From Helichrysum umbraculigerum (lineage: Eukaryota; Streptophyta; Magnoliopsida; Asterales; Asteraceae): DNA of 64,000 bases. The notes under the pieces were generated by a model that saw only the letters and a program-made list of their open reading frames with translations, was not told the origin of the DNA and made no database searches. The translations under genes were made by a program, and so were the position numbers. Positions 44,118 through 56,010 of the stretch are shown here, in pieces. How positions within the stretch are numbered: the first letter of the stretch is position 1; each line of letters starts with the position of its first letter. Location of the stretch: NCBI GenBank assembly GCA_949592205.1, contig CATIUR010000003.1, positions 165,095,759 through 165,159,758 of the forward strand, read 5' to 3'.

Positions 44118-46570
44118 TGTGACAACCGTCAATTTAGGACTAGAATTTAGTGCCTAATCAAGTTTTAGTACATGTAATTAGTTCTGTGTTAAGCTAATTA
44201 ATGTATCAATTATTATATATATTGTTGAATATATATCTACAATTATGCGGTTTGTTTAAATCGTACGAGTCTCAAATCGAATGAATTTCGATACAATAAA
44301 TACGGACGTTGGTGAACAAATTATTAAGTAATACAAATGTTATTTAATAACTCAATTTATTCAAAAATATTATTTATAATAATATTTCGTATCCAAATTT
44401 TATTAAACAATTAACGTATACGCGATTAAACATACAAACGCGCAAACAAATAAAACGAATTTCAATTTAGATATCCCAAATGGATAATTGATAAATTATT
44501 TTAATAAAACATTTTATAATAAATTCGTAATTTAAAACTTATCTTTTAATATGTAAAAATCATTTAACGTTTGAACAACGGAGCGAACGAACACCACACG
44601 GAGCGGGAACGCGGGGCGAAAATGGGAGTTTAACCTCCCACTCCCACCCACTTTTCTCTCATTTCTCTTTTTCTCTATCTCTCTCCTCTCTTATTTTCTC
44701 TCAACTATCATCATCACCACCACTTTCCTCCAAACCATCAAAATCACCAAAAACTAACACTAAACGGCATCGGATCTTCAAACTTGTTTGGGACAAAAGA
44801 TTCACCACTTCACGATCTACACTTTCATCTTTCCGGAATTTCATTTCGGCGATTTGTAAGTTTCCGACACAACTCCGAAAACTCTCGTTTTTAAGTTTTA
44901 TAACTTGCTAGTTGTTTGTATAACCTTGTAATGTCCTAAAATGGGTTGGGTAAAAATATTAGGCCGATCGATGGCCGGAAAATGCGTTTTTGAAGTTGAA
45001 ATTCCGATCAGACCCCGTACGTCGCATTTGGCCTGGAGCAAATGCGACGCAGCGACCTACGTCGCACTATATCCCCAACGTCGCATATAGCGACGCAGCG
45101 ACCTACGTCGCACTTTACCCCCAACATCGCATATAGCGACGCAACCCATTACGTCGCATTGACTTGCGAACGTTGCACTTAGCGACGCAAACCCTTACGT
45201 CGCAGAAATCAACTACGTCGCCTATAGCGACGCCACGTACAACGTCGCATTAAATTGCGAAAGTCGCACATAGCGACGCCGTGCCCAACGTCGCAGTCCG
45301 GATCTGCGACGTCGCACCCAACGTCGCAACCAACGTCGCAGGCTACGTCGCACAAAACAGAATCTTCAAACCTCAAAACTTTCAAAGTCAAATTTTACTG
45401 TAGCAATTCACTGTAACAATTCACTGTAGCAACAATATAATAACATTTTAGAACTATCGTTACAACCGTCACCAACGGGCCGTACACATTTTCAAATACA
45501 CAATTAAATCAACTAAGTCATAGTAACTTAGACAATTCAATCAAACAAGTCGTTGTAACTTGTATCAACTTATTCAAACAAGTCGTAGTAACTTGTAATA
45601 AAACAATCAACCAAATCGGGGTAATTTGGACATTAAGTTAGACAAACAATTCAAATGGTAGTCTTCCGGGATACCAATACAAGTAATGACAATTTAAGTG
45701 TCGTGGACACATTCAGGTTTCAAGTCTTTGGACACCAACACACTGCTAATTACTTCAAGTTTAATTGATTAACACTTCAAGAACCAGGTGAGTTTCATAG
45801 CCCCATTTTCACTGCTTTACAACTAGGGGTGTGATATTGCTACTCGATTTTGTTTTACAAGTAGAACGCAAGTGCCAAACTTCAAATACTACATGAGTTT
45901 CAAGCTAATCAATTTAAAGTCCTCCATAAGCATAGTCTCTAGTATTTTATAGCGTGAATGTTAGTATATGATATCATATGGGATTGACAATCCTCATCCG
46001 GGTTAGCACGCACTAACCGGTCAAACGGATGTATTAGCATTTGGGAAGACGAGTGTTGATTAGGCACTCGTAGGAGGCATTTCAAGTTAGGTTTCCTTAA
46101 GTGGGCCTGACAAATCAAGTTAAGCTCAGACTATGTGCTCATGGACAGTATAACTTTTATCTTGCTTAATTGCATTTTAAATTCAATATAAATCTTGCGG
46201 TTCTTACAACTATACATTGACATACAAACCTGTGAGCTCACCAGCGTTTTCGCTGACCCATTTTAGTATTTATCACAGGTACCCAGCAGTAGTTTGGCTG
46301 CCCAAGCAGGAATTATTAGCTCGAGTCAGCATACATACAACTAGAGATTGGACTGCATTATTATATTTTGTAAAAGTAATTATGCTATGTAATCTCTCAA
46401 TTTCAGGAAACGAGCTAATGTAACTATATTTTGATGTAAACATTTACTTTATTTATACAAGTTTAAAACGACGCATATAGTGGTCGTTCATTATATCTTA
46501 TGTGCTTTGTATATTGATTAGTGACACCCAAATCAAGCTTCCGCAAATCGTTAAATTTGGGGGTGTCACA
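44118..46570 (+). repeat. 3' LTR of element C
   Basis: 2453 bases, 12 longer than the 5' LTR because of one added repeat unit in the palindromic domain. Ends GGGGGTGTCACA. Confidence 0.9.
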
Positions 46571-46575
46571 CACTG

Positions 46576-46871
46576 CTAGCTTTATTATGTCAATGATGCA
46601 TTTGAAAAACCAAGTGTTGCTTACCACTGATGGTTATTCTCATAATTACCACTGAACGTGTTATTTTTCTTGATTAACACTGCTTTAGTTATAATTGGGG
46701 ATCTGGTGAAATTAGGGTTTACAACTGATTTAATTTCAGTACTTAACTCTCAACACTTAAGGTTTTTCATTACGCTTTCAAAATTACACACACAAACCAC
46801 TGCGCTAAGTCTCATAGATTCTCAATTCTGTAAATCATCTTTGATTCTCTTCGATTTCGTGATTTCTTATC
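46576..46871 (+). other. Copia A spacer, right half, up to the 3' ORF
   Basis: Non-coding continuation of 36319-36745 with several CACTG/ACTG words and TTCTCTTCGATTTC just before the ATG at 46872. Confidence 0.55.
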
Positions 46872-49800
46872 ATGGCATCTACTTCGTCTACTGTTCAACT
46901 ACCGATTGGAAAAGATCATAATATGATCGCATTCTTGATGAAACCTGCTGAGGCAAACGAGTATGTGGAAATCATTGATTTCCTTCGTGCTTCTCATATT
47001 CGTCATGCTCTTACTATGGCACCCAGAATATCTCATGATCATATCAACAATTTCTGGGTGAATGCGACGATAGAAGAGGAACAGGGGATTAAACAAATCG
47101 TTTCAAAAGTCATGGATACGCGAGTTGTAGTTACTGAAGCTACTGTTAGAGCTTCATTACAACTAGATGATGAGGCAGGTATAACCTTTTTAGATGATTC
47201 TGTTATGTATGATACCCTACGCTTGATGGGTTATGAGGGTTCTTTTGAAGTTTTTACTTTTCAGAAAACCTTATTTTCTCATAAGTTGAGGTTTTTGATA
47301 CATACAATTTTACACTGTTTGTCATCTAAACGATCATCTTTTGAACAGTTTGGAAGCAACATTGCTTATGCAATTGCTTGTCTTGCAACTGGTCAAAGGT
47401 TTAATTTTTCAAATCTGATATTTGCTGGTATGCTTAGAAACATTGAGCTACCAAAGATTAAATTTTTGATGTATCCATGATTTGTGCAGTTGTTCTTAAA
47501 TGAAAAAATTCCTAATTTAACTGCACTTGATAAAGTTATTGGTATTGTCTCTTTTAAACCAAAAGTTTTTGTAAATATGAAGAGATACTAAATTTTCTGG
47601 GAAGCTTACAGCATTATTTTCTACTATGCTTCCTGCACCTTCCACCACAGCATTAGTACCACCAACTGAAGCTGAACCAGCTACTAAGAGAATGGTTTCA
47701 CCCACCACTTCTCAACCCACAGTAGCTGGGGGTATTAAAAGAAAACAAGGGACCACAATAGCTAAATCTTTAAGAGCCAAAAAGGCTAGAAAACAGGCAT
47801 CTGAGGCTGCTGCTGCTCAGGTGTCTCAGTCAAATGATTCATCACAGCAGATGATCAATGAGGAGGAGGTTGATCATTCTGAGAGGGCTGCTTCTACTGC
47901 TTCTAGCCCACTGGCAGAGCAGGACAGAAGTAACATCAATAAGACCCAATCAGAGGCAACACCTGGACATGATTCTACACCTGTAGATGATCCTAGTGGT
48001 CCCAGTACCAAGAACCAAGGGGACTTTGATGATCATGCTAGGCATGAGTCAGAGTTTGATAATGTCAATGATTCACCAAAGGATTCACATCCTGAAGGTG
48101 TTGAGGCTAGATCTAACTCAGAATTGACGGCTATGATTGATTATGTATGGTCAAAATTTGTCAAGGATAGAAAGAAGAACAGAGCTAAAGATGAGATTGT
48201 AGCTCAATTACAGAGGAGAGTGCAGCAGTTGGAATTGATTGTCATTGAATGTTTGAAGAAAGGAAGAAAGTATGTGGTTCATGATACTTCTGAACCTGAG
48301 GATGCTTATCAGTTTCAACAAAATGCTTTCAAAAAGGGGGAGAAGGTCTGGACAAACATGGGTGATAAGATAAATAAGGATGATAAGGTTGTGTCTGATG
48401 ATGAGAAAGTTGATGAGGAGATTGAAATGGAACAACCAGAAGATGATGAGTTTGTACATACACCTCCAACACCACCAACAGAGCCAGAAATGAATGAGTC
48501 AGTATATGGAATAGTGGAAACAGAGATGAATGAACCAGTGGCAGATGACAATGTATCTGAACATACTGAGGTTATTGGTTCAGTGGATCAGACTGCAGAG
48601 GTTGATATGGGTGAAAAGACTGAGGAGCTAAAGATTGATGGTGATGAGGTTAATAAACCAGAGGTAGCAGTGGAAAAAGAAAAGACTGATGCTCAAACTG
48701 ATGCTCAAACTGATGCTCAACAACAAGTTGAAAAAACTAGAAAAAAGAGCATTCCAGTTAAAACTGCTAAGATGACAGGAACAGGGAAGAAGGTTGAAAC
48801 ACCAAAGAAACCATCTACACAACCATCTTTGCCTGGATTTCAGATCAGAGAACCTGCTGCAGCTCCTGTTCATCAAAAGAAAGAATTGCCAAAGATTGAT
48901 CCAAAAGATAAAGGCAAGGGAAAGCTGGTAGAAGAACCAAAGGTGAAAAAGTCAAAACCAGTGCCAGCTGCTGTAACTGCTCATGATACTGAATATGCAC
49001 AAAGACTACATGCTGAGCTCAATGCAGAAGATTTGATTGATGTTGAGATTGAGCCGGGTAAGTTTTTCAAAATGACCAAGGAACAGGTAGCAGAATGGGA
49101 TGAGTACTTGTTGAAAGAGCAGAAGCAGGATGATATTGAGTATTTGGTTGATCAACTCAAGAAGAAGAAAGCAGAAGAGGCTAGAAAGAAAAAGGCTGCA
49201 AAACCACCAACAAAAGCTCAGATGAGGAAGAGTTTGATTGCAAAGCTAAAAGGTGGGTATATTCCTATGAATGCATTGAAGCAGATGACTTTGGAGAGAT
49301 TGCAGAATTTGTGGGATAAGGATGATATGAATCCTGAAGTGATTGAGAGGAAAGAAAAAGAAAAGCAAGAAGCAGAAAAGAAAAAGAAAAAGGCTGAAAA
49401 AGAAAAGAAATCAAAAGAAAAGGAAGAAAAGGAAAAGAGAGAAAAGGAAGAGGATGAGAAGAGATAGAAAGATGAAATTGAAAGAAAGAAAAGAGAATTG
49501 GATGAAATTCCTGATAGAGAAAGGAATGTTGATGAATTGAAGGAATTTATTCTGTTACAACCAGTGGAGTCAGAGGTAATTAATGTTGATTTGCCTGGTA
49601 TCATTGATTGGTCAATTGAACAATTTGTCAATCCTGTTAAGATTCACAAGATTAAAATTGAAAGAGCAGATGGGAATGTATCTTGGTGGAGATCTTTTAG
49701 GGATTTGATAAAGAGGATTAGTAGAACTGACTTGGTCAGAATATATGAGATTGGGATGGAGAAGAATTTGTATTTAAAGGAGTTTGATAATCTGGTTGAG

Positions 49801-50118
49801 AAGGTTACATGGCATTGGATTAAGGCTATGTTTGAACCAGAAGAGTTTCCATTTCAGTTTACTACTTTAAGCAAAGTCAGGAATTGGATTTATCATGCTA
49901 AACCAGGAGTACATCAGATTGTTATGGATGATGCAGTGTTTATATGGTTATTGACAGATAGATTTTATGATATAAATCTGAGATTTTTAATGAGTATGAG
50001 AAATGCAAGGTTACAAGCTGCAGTTTTAGATGATGTAGCTCTGGAATTGGTTTATATGGTGCTGAATCAGATTTATAAGAAGGAAGAGATAGATAGAAGG
50101 AAGAGAAGAAAAGACTGA
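46872..50118 (+). pseudogene. Extra 3' ORF of SIRE-like copia A (unknown function, coiled-coil, broken)
   Basis: ATG 46872 opens a 202-codon segment (QLPIGKDHNM, TEATVRASLQLDDEAGI, FLIHTILHCLSSK). This is a domain I know from Asteraceae copia elements downstream of pol. It is stopped by TGA at 47478-47480 (MYP-stop-FVQ; CGA to TGA is likely). A frameshift near 47587 leads to the frame of 47626. The 613-codon segment to 49467 is Lys/Glu-rich with strong coiled-coil and low-complexity character, and includes three direct TDAQ repeats near 48690. A TAG at 49465-49467 interrupts the same frame, which ends at 50118 after a globular C-terminal part (W..SFRDLIKRISRTDLVRIYE...LVYMVLNQIYKKEE). The C-terminal half is homologous to the minus-strand ORF of G. 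No signal peptide or membrane segment is evident, so calling it env would be unsupported. Confidence 0.75.
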
Positions 50119-50190
50119 CAGTTTTGAAAGAATTTTGTGAAGCTCATAATGGAGAATTAGAAGAAACTTAATACTGTGAAGGACATATTA

Positions 50191-50204
50191 AGTTTAGGGG
50201 GAGA
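50191..50204 (+). other. Polypurine tract of copia A
   Basis: AGTTTAGGGGGAGA immediately before the 3' LTR start at 50206. Element G has the same AGTTTAGGGGGAGA on the minus strand. Confidence 0.85.
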
Positions 50205-50205
50205 T

Positions 50206-50284
50206 TGTTGGGTCAAAACTGTTTCTGGTCTGAATTGAAGTTGTTGATGAGAAGACATAGTACAAAGTGTTTAAAACTGTTTAT
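50206..50284 (+). repeat. 3' LTR of copia A, first 79 bases, cut by element D
   Basis: TGTTGGGTCAAAACTG... to ...AAACTGTTTAT, matching 16053-16131 with two differences. The next base of the LTR is at 60248. Confidence 0.9.
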
Positions 50285-53200
50285 TGTAACAACCCCGAAA
50301 TTAGGGCCAATTTAAAATTTTCCTAATTACTTGTTTATTACTTGTATTTAATATGAAATAGGATTAAATACATTACTTACTATATATATATATATATGGA
50401 TGGAATATATGTATATATACGCGTATACGATTCGTACAAATATCGTATAAAACTACAATCGTACAAACTTGCGTACACTGATAAAACAATTATTAAATAA
50501 TGTGAAATTATTTAATTACTTTGATTGTTACTTTATATTATGTTTATAATATAACGGAAAACGTACGTTTTGATTTAAACGTCACCGAACTCTCCGAAAA
50601 CTCGACCAACCGACAAAACAAAACAAAATTATAATTGATAACTTAGAATCAAGTATTTTATTTAAATACTCCAACAAAAATAACGGGGAACGACTCGTAT
50701 TTTAAAACGTATATTAATCGCGTATAAAAACTATTTTAACGTTTAAACGACCAAGGAAACGAACACGTATTTGCGTAAACTAGGAAAAGACCAAAATGCC
50801 CTTCGTGGGACCCAATGGGGGCCGGCCAAAATGGGAGGGGATGGCCTCCCATCCCTTGCTTGTTGACTTGGTTAATCACCACCCCATCACCTCCTCACTT
50901 CTCCAATTTCACACTCAATCAACCACCAAAATCCTCTCATCTCTCTCTCTAAAATCTGCACTCTCTCTCTCTACTCGACAGCCCCAAACACCCCTAAAAA
51001 CCATCACTAAAACACCTTAAAACGCTAGGCTCGTTTGGAGAAAGTCAATCACCATCACGAGAGCTACAAACTCATCTTTTCGGTTTCTCGATTCACCAAC
51101 TTTGTAAGTTTTCCGGCGACTCGTAAACTTTTCCGATTATCATTATTTTACATATATGTTGTTCCCCTAGCTTTATAATGTCCAAATTATACGTTAAAAC
51201 TCGTTTTTGGAACTCGAAAACTTAAACCGAGAACCACCACTGAAAACAGTCCACTTCCGGATTTTTTATAAAATCGTGTGTTCAAAATCAACGAAAACTT
51301 TCTAAATAAGAAATCTTCGTCTCTTCGTCGCCTACGACTTTCATGAAGGGCGTTTTGCCCAGAAATACACCCATCTTCGGCTAATACTAGAACTTTGGAC
51401 TTAGTTCTGTTTGGAACCAAATCTGACCACACTTCACTTTTATTTTTGTTTAAAATAGTAAACGGACATAAGAAAATACCATAAAATGCAGAAATGAACT
51501 TTAGATATATGAGAATATGTGTGATTTTTCGTTAGGCTTGAAATGGACTACAAATGGGTTAAATCGAGGGTTGGAACCGAGTCAAGAATCTGAAACAGGA
51601 AACCACTAAACTGAGATCAGTCCACTTCTCGAATTTTTATAAAAGCATACGTTTGAAACTAGCGAAAACTTTCTAAACATAAAATCTTCGTCTTTTCGTC
51701 GGCTACAACTTTCGTGAAGAAGGTTTAGCCCAGAAACGCCCTCGTTTTGCTATAAAAATCAATTTACAAACATATATATTTTGTGTCAAAACTTTGGAAA
51801 AGATTAACTAAAAACCGACACCTCGAGGACCTCTAGAACCGAAAACTCAGTTGATAAAGTGATTATTAGCCATAATATGACTTAGGTAAAAGCCTCGGGT
51901 CAAGACTCGAACGTTTGACCTCAAAACCGAGCAAACACCAAAACAGCCCCTTTGTGTCGCATCTGGACACATCTTTATGCGACACTACCATAGTGTCGCA
52001 TGGTTGTGTCGTACCCGTCGCTTGACTGCGACACAACTCTTATGTCGCACCTTGTTTCCACGACACTTCTCTTGTGTCGCATATTTTCGCTTGATTGCGA
52101 CACTACGACTATGTCGTATATAGTGTCGTACCCATGTCTGCGACACAGCCCTTGTGTCGCATAAACTCCAAACCAGAACCAAGTCATACGACACTTCCCT
52201 TGTGTCGCATATTGTCTGCGACACTACCCCCGTGTCGCATTATAGTGTCGCATAATGCCCAGAACAGAAAACTAAATATTTTTCTAAGTGTTGGAACCAC
52301 TTTTCAATTACTAAAACGAATACGATACGACCTATACAGGAAAACAATATACTTTTGAAAGTATACAACGATACCCGAATACGTACAAGTTTATACTAAA
52401 CTGAACGTGAGATTTCACTCACACCCGCACACGAGTTTACACTCGAAATACTTAGGAGATTACACTCCAACGAACTTACTCTTGTACACTACACGGATTA
52501 CAACCGATACAAACTTACAAGTTCACCCACTAGTTACGTGCTGGATTACACGTTAACTGATACGAACTTACATACGAATACTTACGAGATTTCACTCGTA
52601 CCCTTTGGGGACTAAGCCCATTGGAACTTACGCAAACGATATACAATGTGATACGAAACAAACAGTTATACACGTACGCTTTACAAAAGTATAACTACTA
52701 CGAATACATAATAATAATGGATGGAATTATTATTATACACCGATAACAAACGATTTACAAACGTACAAACAAACTAATGGACATTAACTAGTTTGGGAAC
52801 AACTAGCGTGGATACTTTACAAGTATTCCATTTACTTACTAAACCTTATGCGTATTAGGACGCTAAGGGTTGCTAGTACGGGAATACTACTTGCTTACTT
52901 ACTGCATTGACTGCCAGACTCAGGTGAGTCTTACAGCCCCTACTTTACTGTTTTATACTCAGGGGTGAGATGCATTACTGTTTTACATGAACACACAAAA
53001 CTTACTTGCTGCCATGATTTACTTACTGTACGAGATTAACGATACGCCAATTGCATGAGTTTACGACTAATCCAATGAAATCCTCCTGAACCATAGTTGT
53101 TAGTTATGTGATAAGCGCGAGTTTTAGTATATGGATCCATATGGGACTGACAATCCCCGCCCGGGGTAGCAAGCACTACCACGAACCGTTCCTGTAGAAA

Positions 53201-53788
53201 CGGGCGTTTCTTACTCGTTCCGTATGAATGTTTTGGATTACATTCATGAGGGGGTACCGATATTTACTGTACGTTAAGCATCAACTATGGGGGCTCATGG
53301 CGATTGTATCAAACGGTTTGCATGACTTGCAACCACCCACTTATTGAAACTTAAGTAATTGATGAGCATAACCTGTGATCATTACTTACTGGCTAGCTAT
53401 GATTTACAAATACTACTTGTGTGTTCAAACTGTTTACTTACTTACAAACCTGTGAGATTCACCAACCTTTTGGTTGACCGTTTTAGTAATGCTTCTCAGG
53501 TACACAGCATCAGTAGGGATGCCCAGCAGGATAAGCTTAATTAGCTCGAGTCGCATGCATTACAAGCTTGGAGATTTTACTACATTACTTTTGTACTAGT
53601 TGTTATGTATTAGAATCTCTAGGAAATTACTGAACTCGAGCTTGTATTTTGAAACTATTTATGTACTAATGTAATAACTTTTCGAACGTCTCATTTAGAG
53701 TCGTTCACTGTATCCTTTGTGCTTGTGATTATTGATTAGTAACACCCAAAACATCGCTTCCGCAACTGTAAAATTTGGGGGTGTTACA
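50285..53788 (+). repeat. 5' LTR of element D
   Basis: 3504 bases, TGTAACAACCCCG...GGGGGTGTTACA. It is the longest LTR here. It contains the palindromic domain at about 51953-52255 and two related blocks (51230-51370 and 51590-51730: GAAAACTTTCTAAA...AAATCTTCGTC) that are a diverged internal duplication. Small ORFs at 50796, 51187 and 51975 recur identically in the 3' LTR and are not supported as genes. Confidence 0.9.
51953..52255. repeat. Palindromic-repeat domain in D LTRs (TGTCGCA/TGCGACA type)
   Basis: About 18 units of TGTCGCAT or TGCGACAC in alternating orientation (for example TGCGACACTACCATAGTGTCGCA). The 3' LTR copy is at about 58407-58709. Confidence 0.75.
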
Positions 53789-53790
53789 GA

Positions 53791-53804
53791 TTGGTATCAG
53801 AGCC
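53791..53804 (+). other. Primer binding site of element D
   Basis: TTGGTATCAGAGCC two bases after the 5' LTR. The following 60 bases (CTAAGGTTATAGTGAACTAG and onwards) match C and B. Confidence 0.85.
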
Positions 53805-54619
53805 TAAGGTTATAGTGAACTAGGTTGCATTTAGTGGGCCTAGACTATGACCGTTAGGCAGTATTCCTCATTAGGTATAACTGGTTCAGGAATTACAGCA
53901 TACAAGTTTAATTTAACATAGCCTGATCAACTATGTACAATTAAATGAAGATGATGTAAGTTCTGAAAGGGGTTATGTTGAACAGGAATGCAATAGCTGA
54001 CTCTGACCTCGAGAGAACCGGGACTTCTACTTGACTGTGCTAGACACGAACTAGGCGGTTATGTGTTATATATATATATATATACATAGGCCTCTTTCCC
54101 GACACGATGCTCTCTCTCAACTGCTGCAAAATTTATTCTCAACTTACATTAACCAAACGACATCTCGATTCTCGTCATTCTATTTTTATTCAACTTTTAC
54201 GAATTCATACGTCTGACGACTTCTACACCGTTATAACTGACAACCATAGCTAATCGAATATCCTTTGATATGAAGATCGGGATTCTGTTTTATTCACTAA
54301 CTCTACCCAATTCAACGTTTATAACATTTTACAACGTACCCACCGTACTGTTAGATGTATCCTAATAAAATCATTTTCAACTCAAGTCTCCTTCAGACTT
54401 CAAAACTTTTCAACCAATTCTTACTATCAAATTTATTACTCAATTTCTTACAAAATGTTTTATAAAATTCTCAAAATTTCAAAACTATATAACTTATTTA
54501 TAATTCATAGCCTTGAACAAATTTCAACCTTTGACGAAATTCTTTTGAACTTACTAAATCATCACAATCATAATTCTTATTCAAATCCTCACATGTTCTT
54601 TATTATTGTTTCAAGGAAC
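53805..54619 (+). other. 5' leader of element D
   Basis: The first 280 bases match the leaders of C and B; the remainder is AT-rich. Readable codons continue upstream of the gag ATG in the gag frame to about 54455, but their composition is that of the leader, and the start at 54620 matches the Gag starts in C and B. No separate ORF is supported. Confidence 0.55.
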
Positions 54620-55711
54620 ATGCCTCCTCGACGACAAATCATGCTTACTGAAGCCGAAGTCGCGGGCCTAATTGCCCGTAGTGTGGCTCAAGCTCTAGCT
54701 ACTCGGACTTCAGCACCTGGTAGCGAAGATACCGCTAACAACGGACCCCAACCCAAAACCTGCACCTACAAGGATTTCCATAACTGCAAGCCGCTGAACT
54801 TTGCAGGAACTGAAGGAGCGATTGGTCTGATTCGTTGGACCGAGAAAATTGAATCAGTGTTCCTCATCTGCAACTGCAAGGAAGAGGATAAAGTCAAATT
54901 CGCCGCCAGCACCTTTTCTGAAATTGCCTTAACCTGGTGGAACACTTATGCACAAACTGTGAGCGTTGCTGATGCTTACAAATTACCGTGGGATGAACTG
55001 AAGAATATGCTGAGGGGCGAGTACTGCCCAAGAGACGAGCTGAAACAGTTGGAATTAGAATTCTGGAATCACAAGATGCAAGGCGACGATATCACCGGTT
55101 ACACCAACCGCTTTCACCAGCTGGCACTTCTGTGCCCATCCATGGTTGATCCTGAATACAAAAGGATCGAAAAGTACGTTGATGGACTCCCCGAGCGACT
55201 ACAAGATTTAGTCACTTCGTCCAAACCAGGAACCATTCAGAGTGCCATTCGTATGGCTCATGAGTTAACGGCCAATTCTGTTCGCCGTGGCTCGACTTCA
55301 ACCCCACCTGCGAATAACAAACGTAAATGGGAAGTGATTCCCCACTCATCCAACCCTACCTCTGACAAAAAGCCTGCAACAGTCAATGCCAATGACTCAA
55401 AGGCTTACAAGGGGAGCAAGCCTTACTGCTCCAAATGTAGTCGTCATCATAACGGCTCCTGTCCCTGCACTAAGTGCAAGAAATTCGGGCACCTGGCCCA
55501 AGACTGCCGAACCAACCTCACTGGTACTGATACTTCTGCACCCAAAACCTGCTATGAGTGCAACGGTACCGGGCACTTCAGGAAGGATTGCCCTAAGCTG
55601 AAACCCCGAACCAACCATACAAGGAGTAGAGCGTATGTAATTAACGCTAGGGAAGAAGACCCGAACCCGAGACTTTGCGATTTACTCAACCCGGGTACGT
55701 TCATTCTTTGA
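54620..55711 (+). CDS. Gag of pol-less element D (intact)
   Basis: 363 residues from ATG 54620 (PPRRQIMLTEAE, matching the starts of Gag in B and C). Capsid (retrotrans_gag) domain about residues 60-190 (GAIGLIRW, TWWNTYAQT, YTNRFHQLALLCP). Two canonical zinc knuckles: C283-C286-H291-C296 and C311-C314-H319-C324. It ends shortly after SRAYVINA, the point where B and C run on into protease; D instead reads PRLCDLLNPGTFIL and stops. No frame damage. Expected role: capsid assembly and RNA packaging for its own RNA, possibly co-assembling with Gag of a helper. The closest relative in the window is the Gag of B. An in-frame GT at codon 340 (55637) could serve as a splice donor to the next ORF (see findings). 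Confidence 0.88.
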   Translation: MPPRRQIMLTEAEVAGLIARSVAQALATRTSAPGSEDTANNGPQPKTCTYKDFHNCKPLNFAGTEGAIGLIRWTEKIESVFLICNCKEEDKVKFAASTFSEIALTWWNTYAQTVSVADAYKLPWDELKNMLRGEYCPRDELKQLELEFWNHKMQGDDITGYTNRFHQLALLCPSMVDPEYKRIEKYVDGLPERLQDLVTSSKPGTIQSAIRMAHELTANSVRRGSTSTPPANNKRKWEVIPHSSNPTSDKKPATVNANDSKAYKGSKPYCSKCSRHHNGSCPCTKCKKFGHLAQDCRTNLTGTDTSAPKTCYECNGTGHFRKDCPKLKPRTNHTRSRAYVINAREEDPNPRLCDLLNPGTFIL

Positions 55712-56010
55712 CTACCCGAATCTATTTTCTCATAAATCTCTCGCTTAATGATTTATGTATAACTGTATTTTATTCTGTGTGTTTTCTTTGATCCTAAGTA
55801 CCCAATAGGATTAGGAAACGACCGATTGCTTAAATCCCGACAACACGAATTGCTTTACACTCAAGATACTGTAACCAAACTCCCTTCCCAGTTATCTCAC
55901 ACTGGTTGAGACCGGGAACTCACCTGCTATTCGTTACTTTAAACAGATAATTTAATATAACTTTACTTACTTGAGGCAAATTCTTAAATAGAACACTTAT
56001 TTCGTAGGAA
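55712..56010 (+). other. Spacer between gag and ORF2 of element D
   Basis: 299 bases, T-rich, with no coding similarity to pol in any frame. It ends in ACTTATTTCGTAG at 55995-56007, an acceptor-like sequence three bases before the ORF2 ATG. Confidence 0.5.

Larger units (their letters stand above)
36746..46570 (+). mobile_element. Gypsy Tekay/Del chromovirus C, complete, inserted in the A spacer
   Basis: LTRs 36746-39186 and 44118-46570, both TGTGACAACC...GGTGTCACA. Target duplication CACTG at 36741-36745 and 46571-46575. PBS at 39189, gag-pol 39638-44083, polypurine tract before 44118. By eye the LTRs differ by 5 substitutions and one 12-base insertion, so it is young. Two frameshifts break the polyprotein. 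Confidence 0.9.

Noticed and set aside
46872..50118. Calling the 3' ORF of A an envelope gene
   Set aside because: No signal peptide, membrane span or glycoprotein features; the protein is charged and coiled-coil-like.
50796..51020. 74-residue ORF with Met in the D LTR, repeated at 57250, and similar ORFs at 51187, 51975 and 52095
   Set aside because: CT-rich leader-like LTR sequence; identical in both LTRs because the LTRs are young, not because of selection.
55695..56007. GTACGT...CGTAG intron joining gag to ORF2 of D
   Set aside because: The stronger-looking GTACGT donor at 55695 would place ORF2 out of frame and stop soon; only the weaker site at 55637 keeps the frame.
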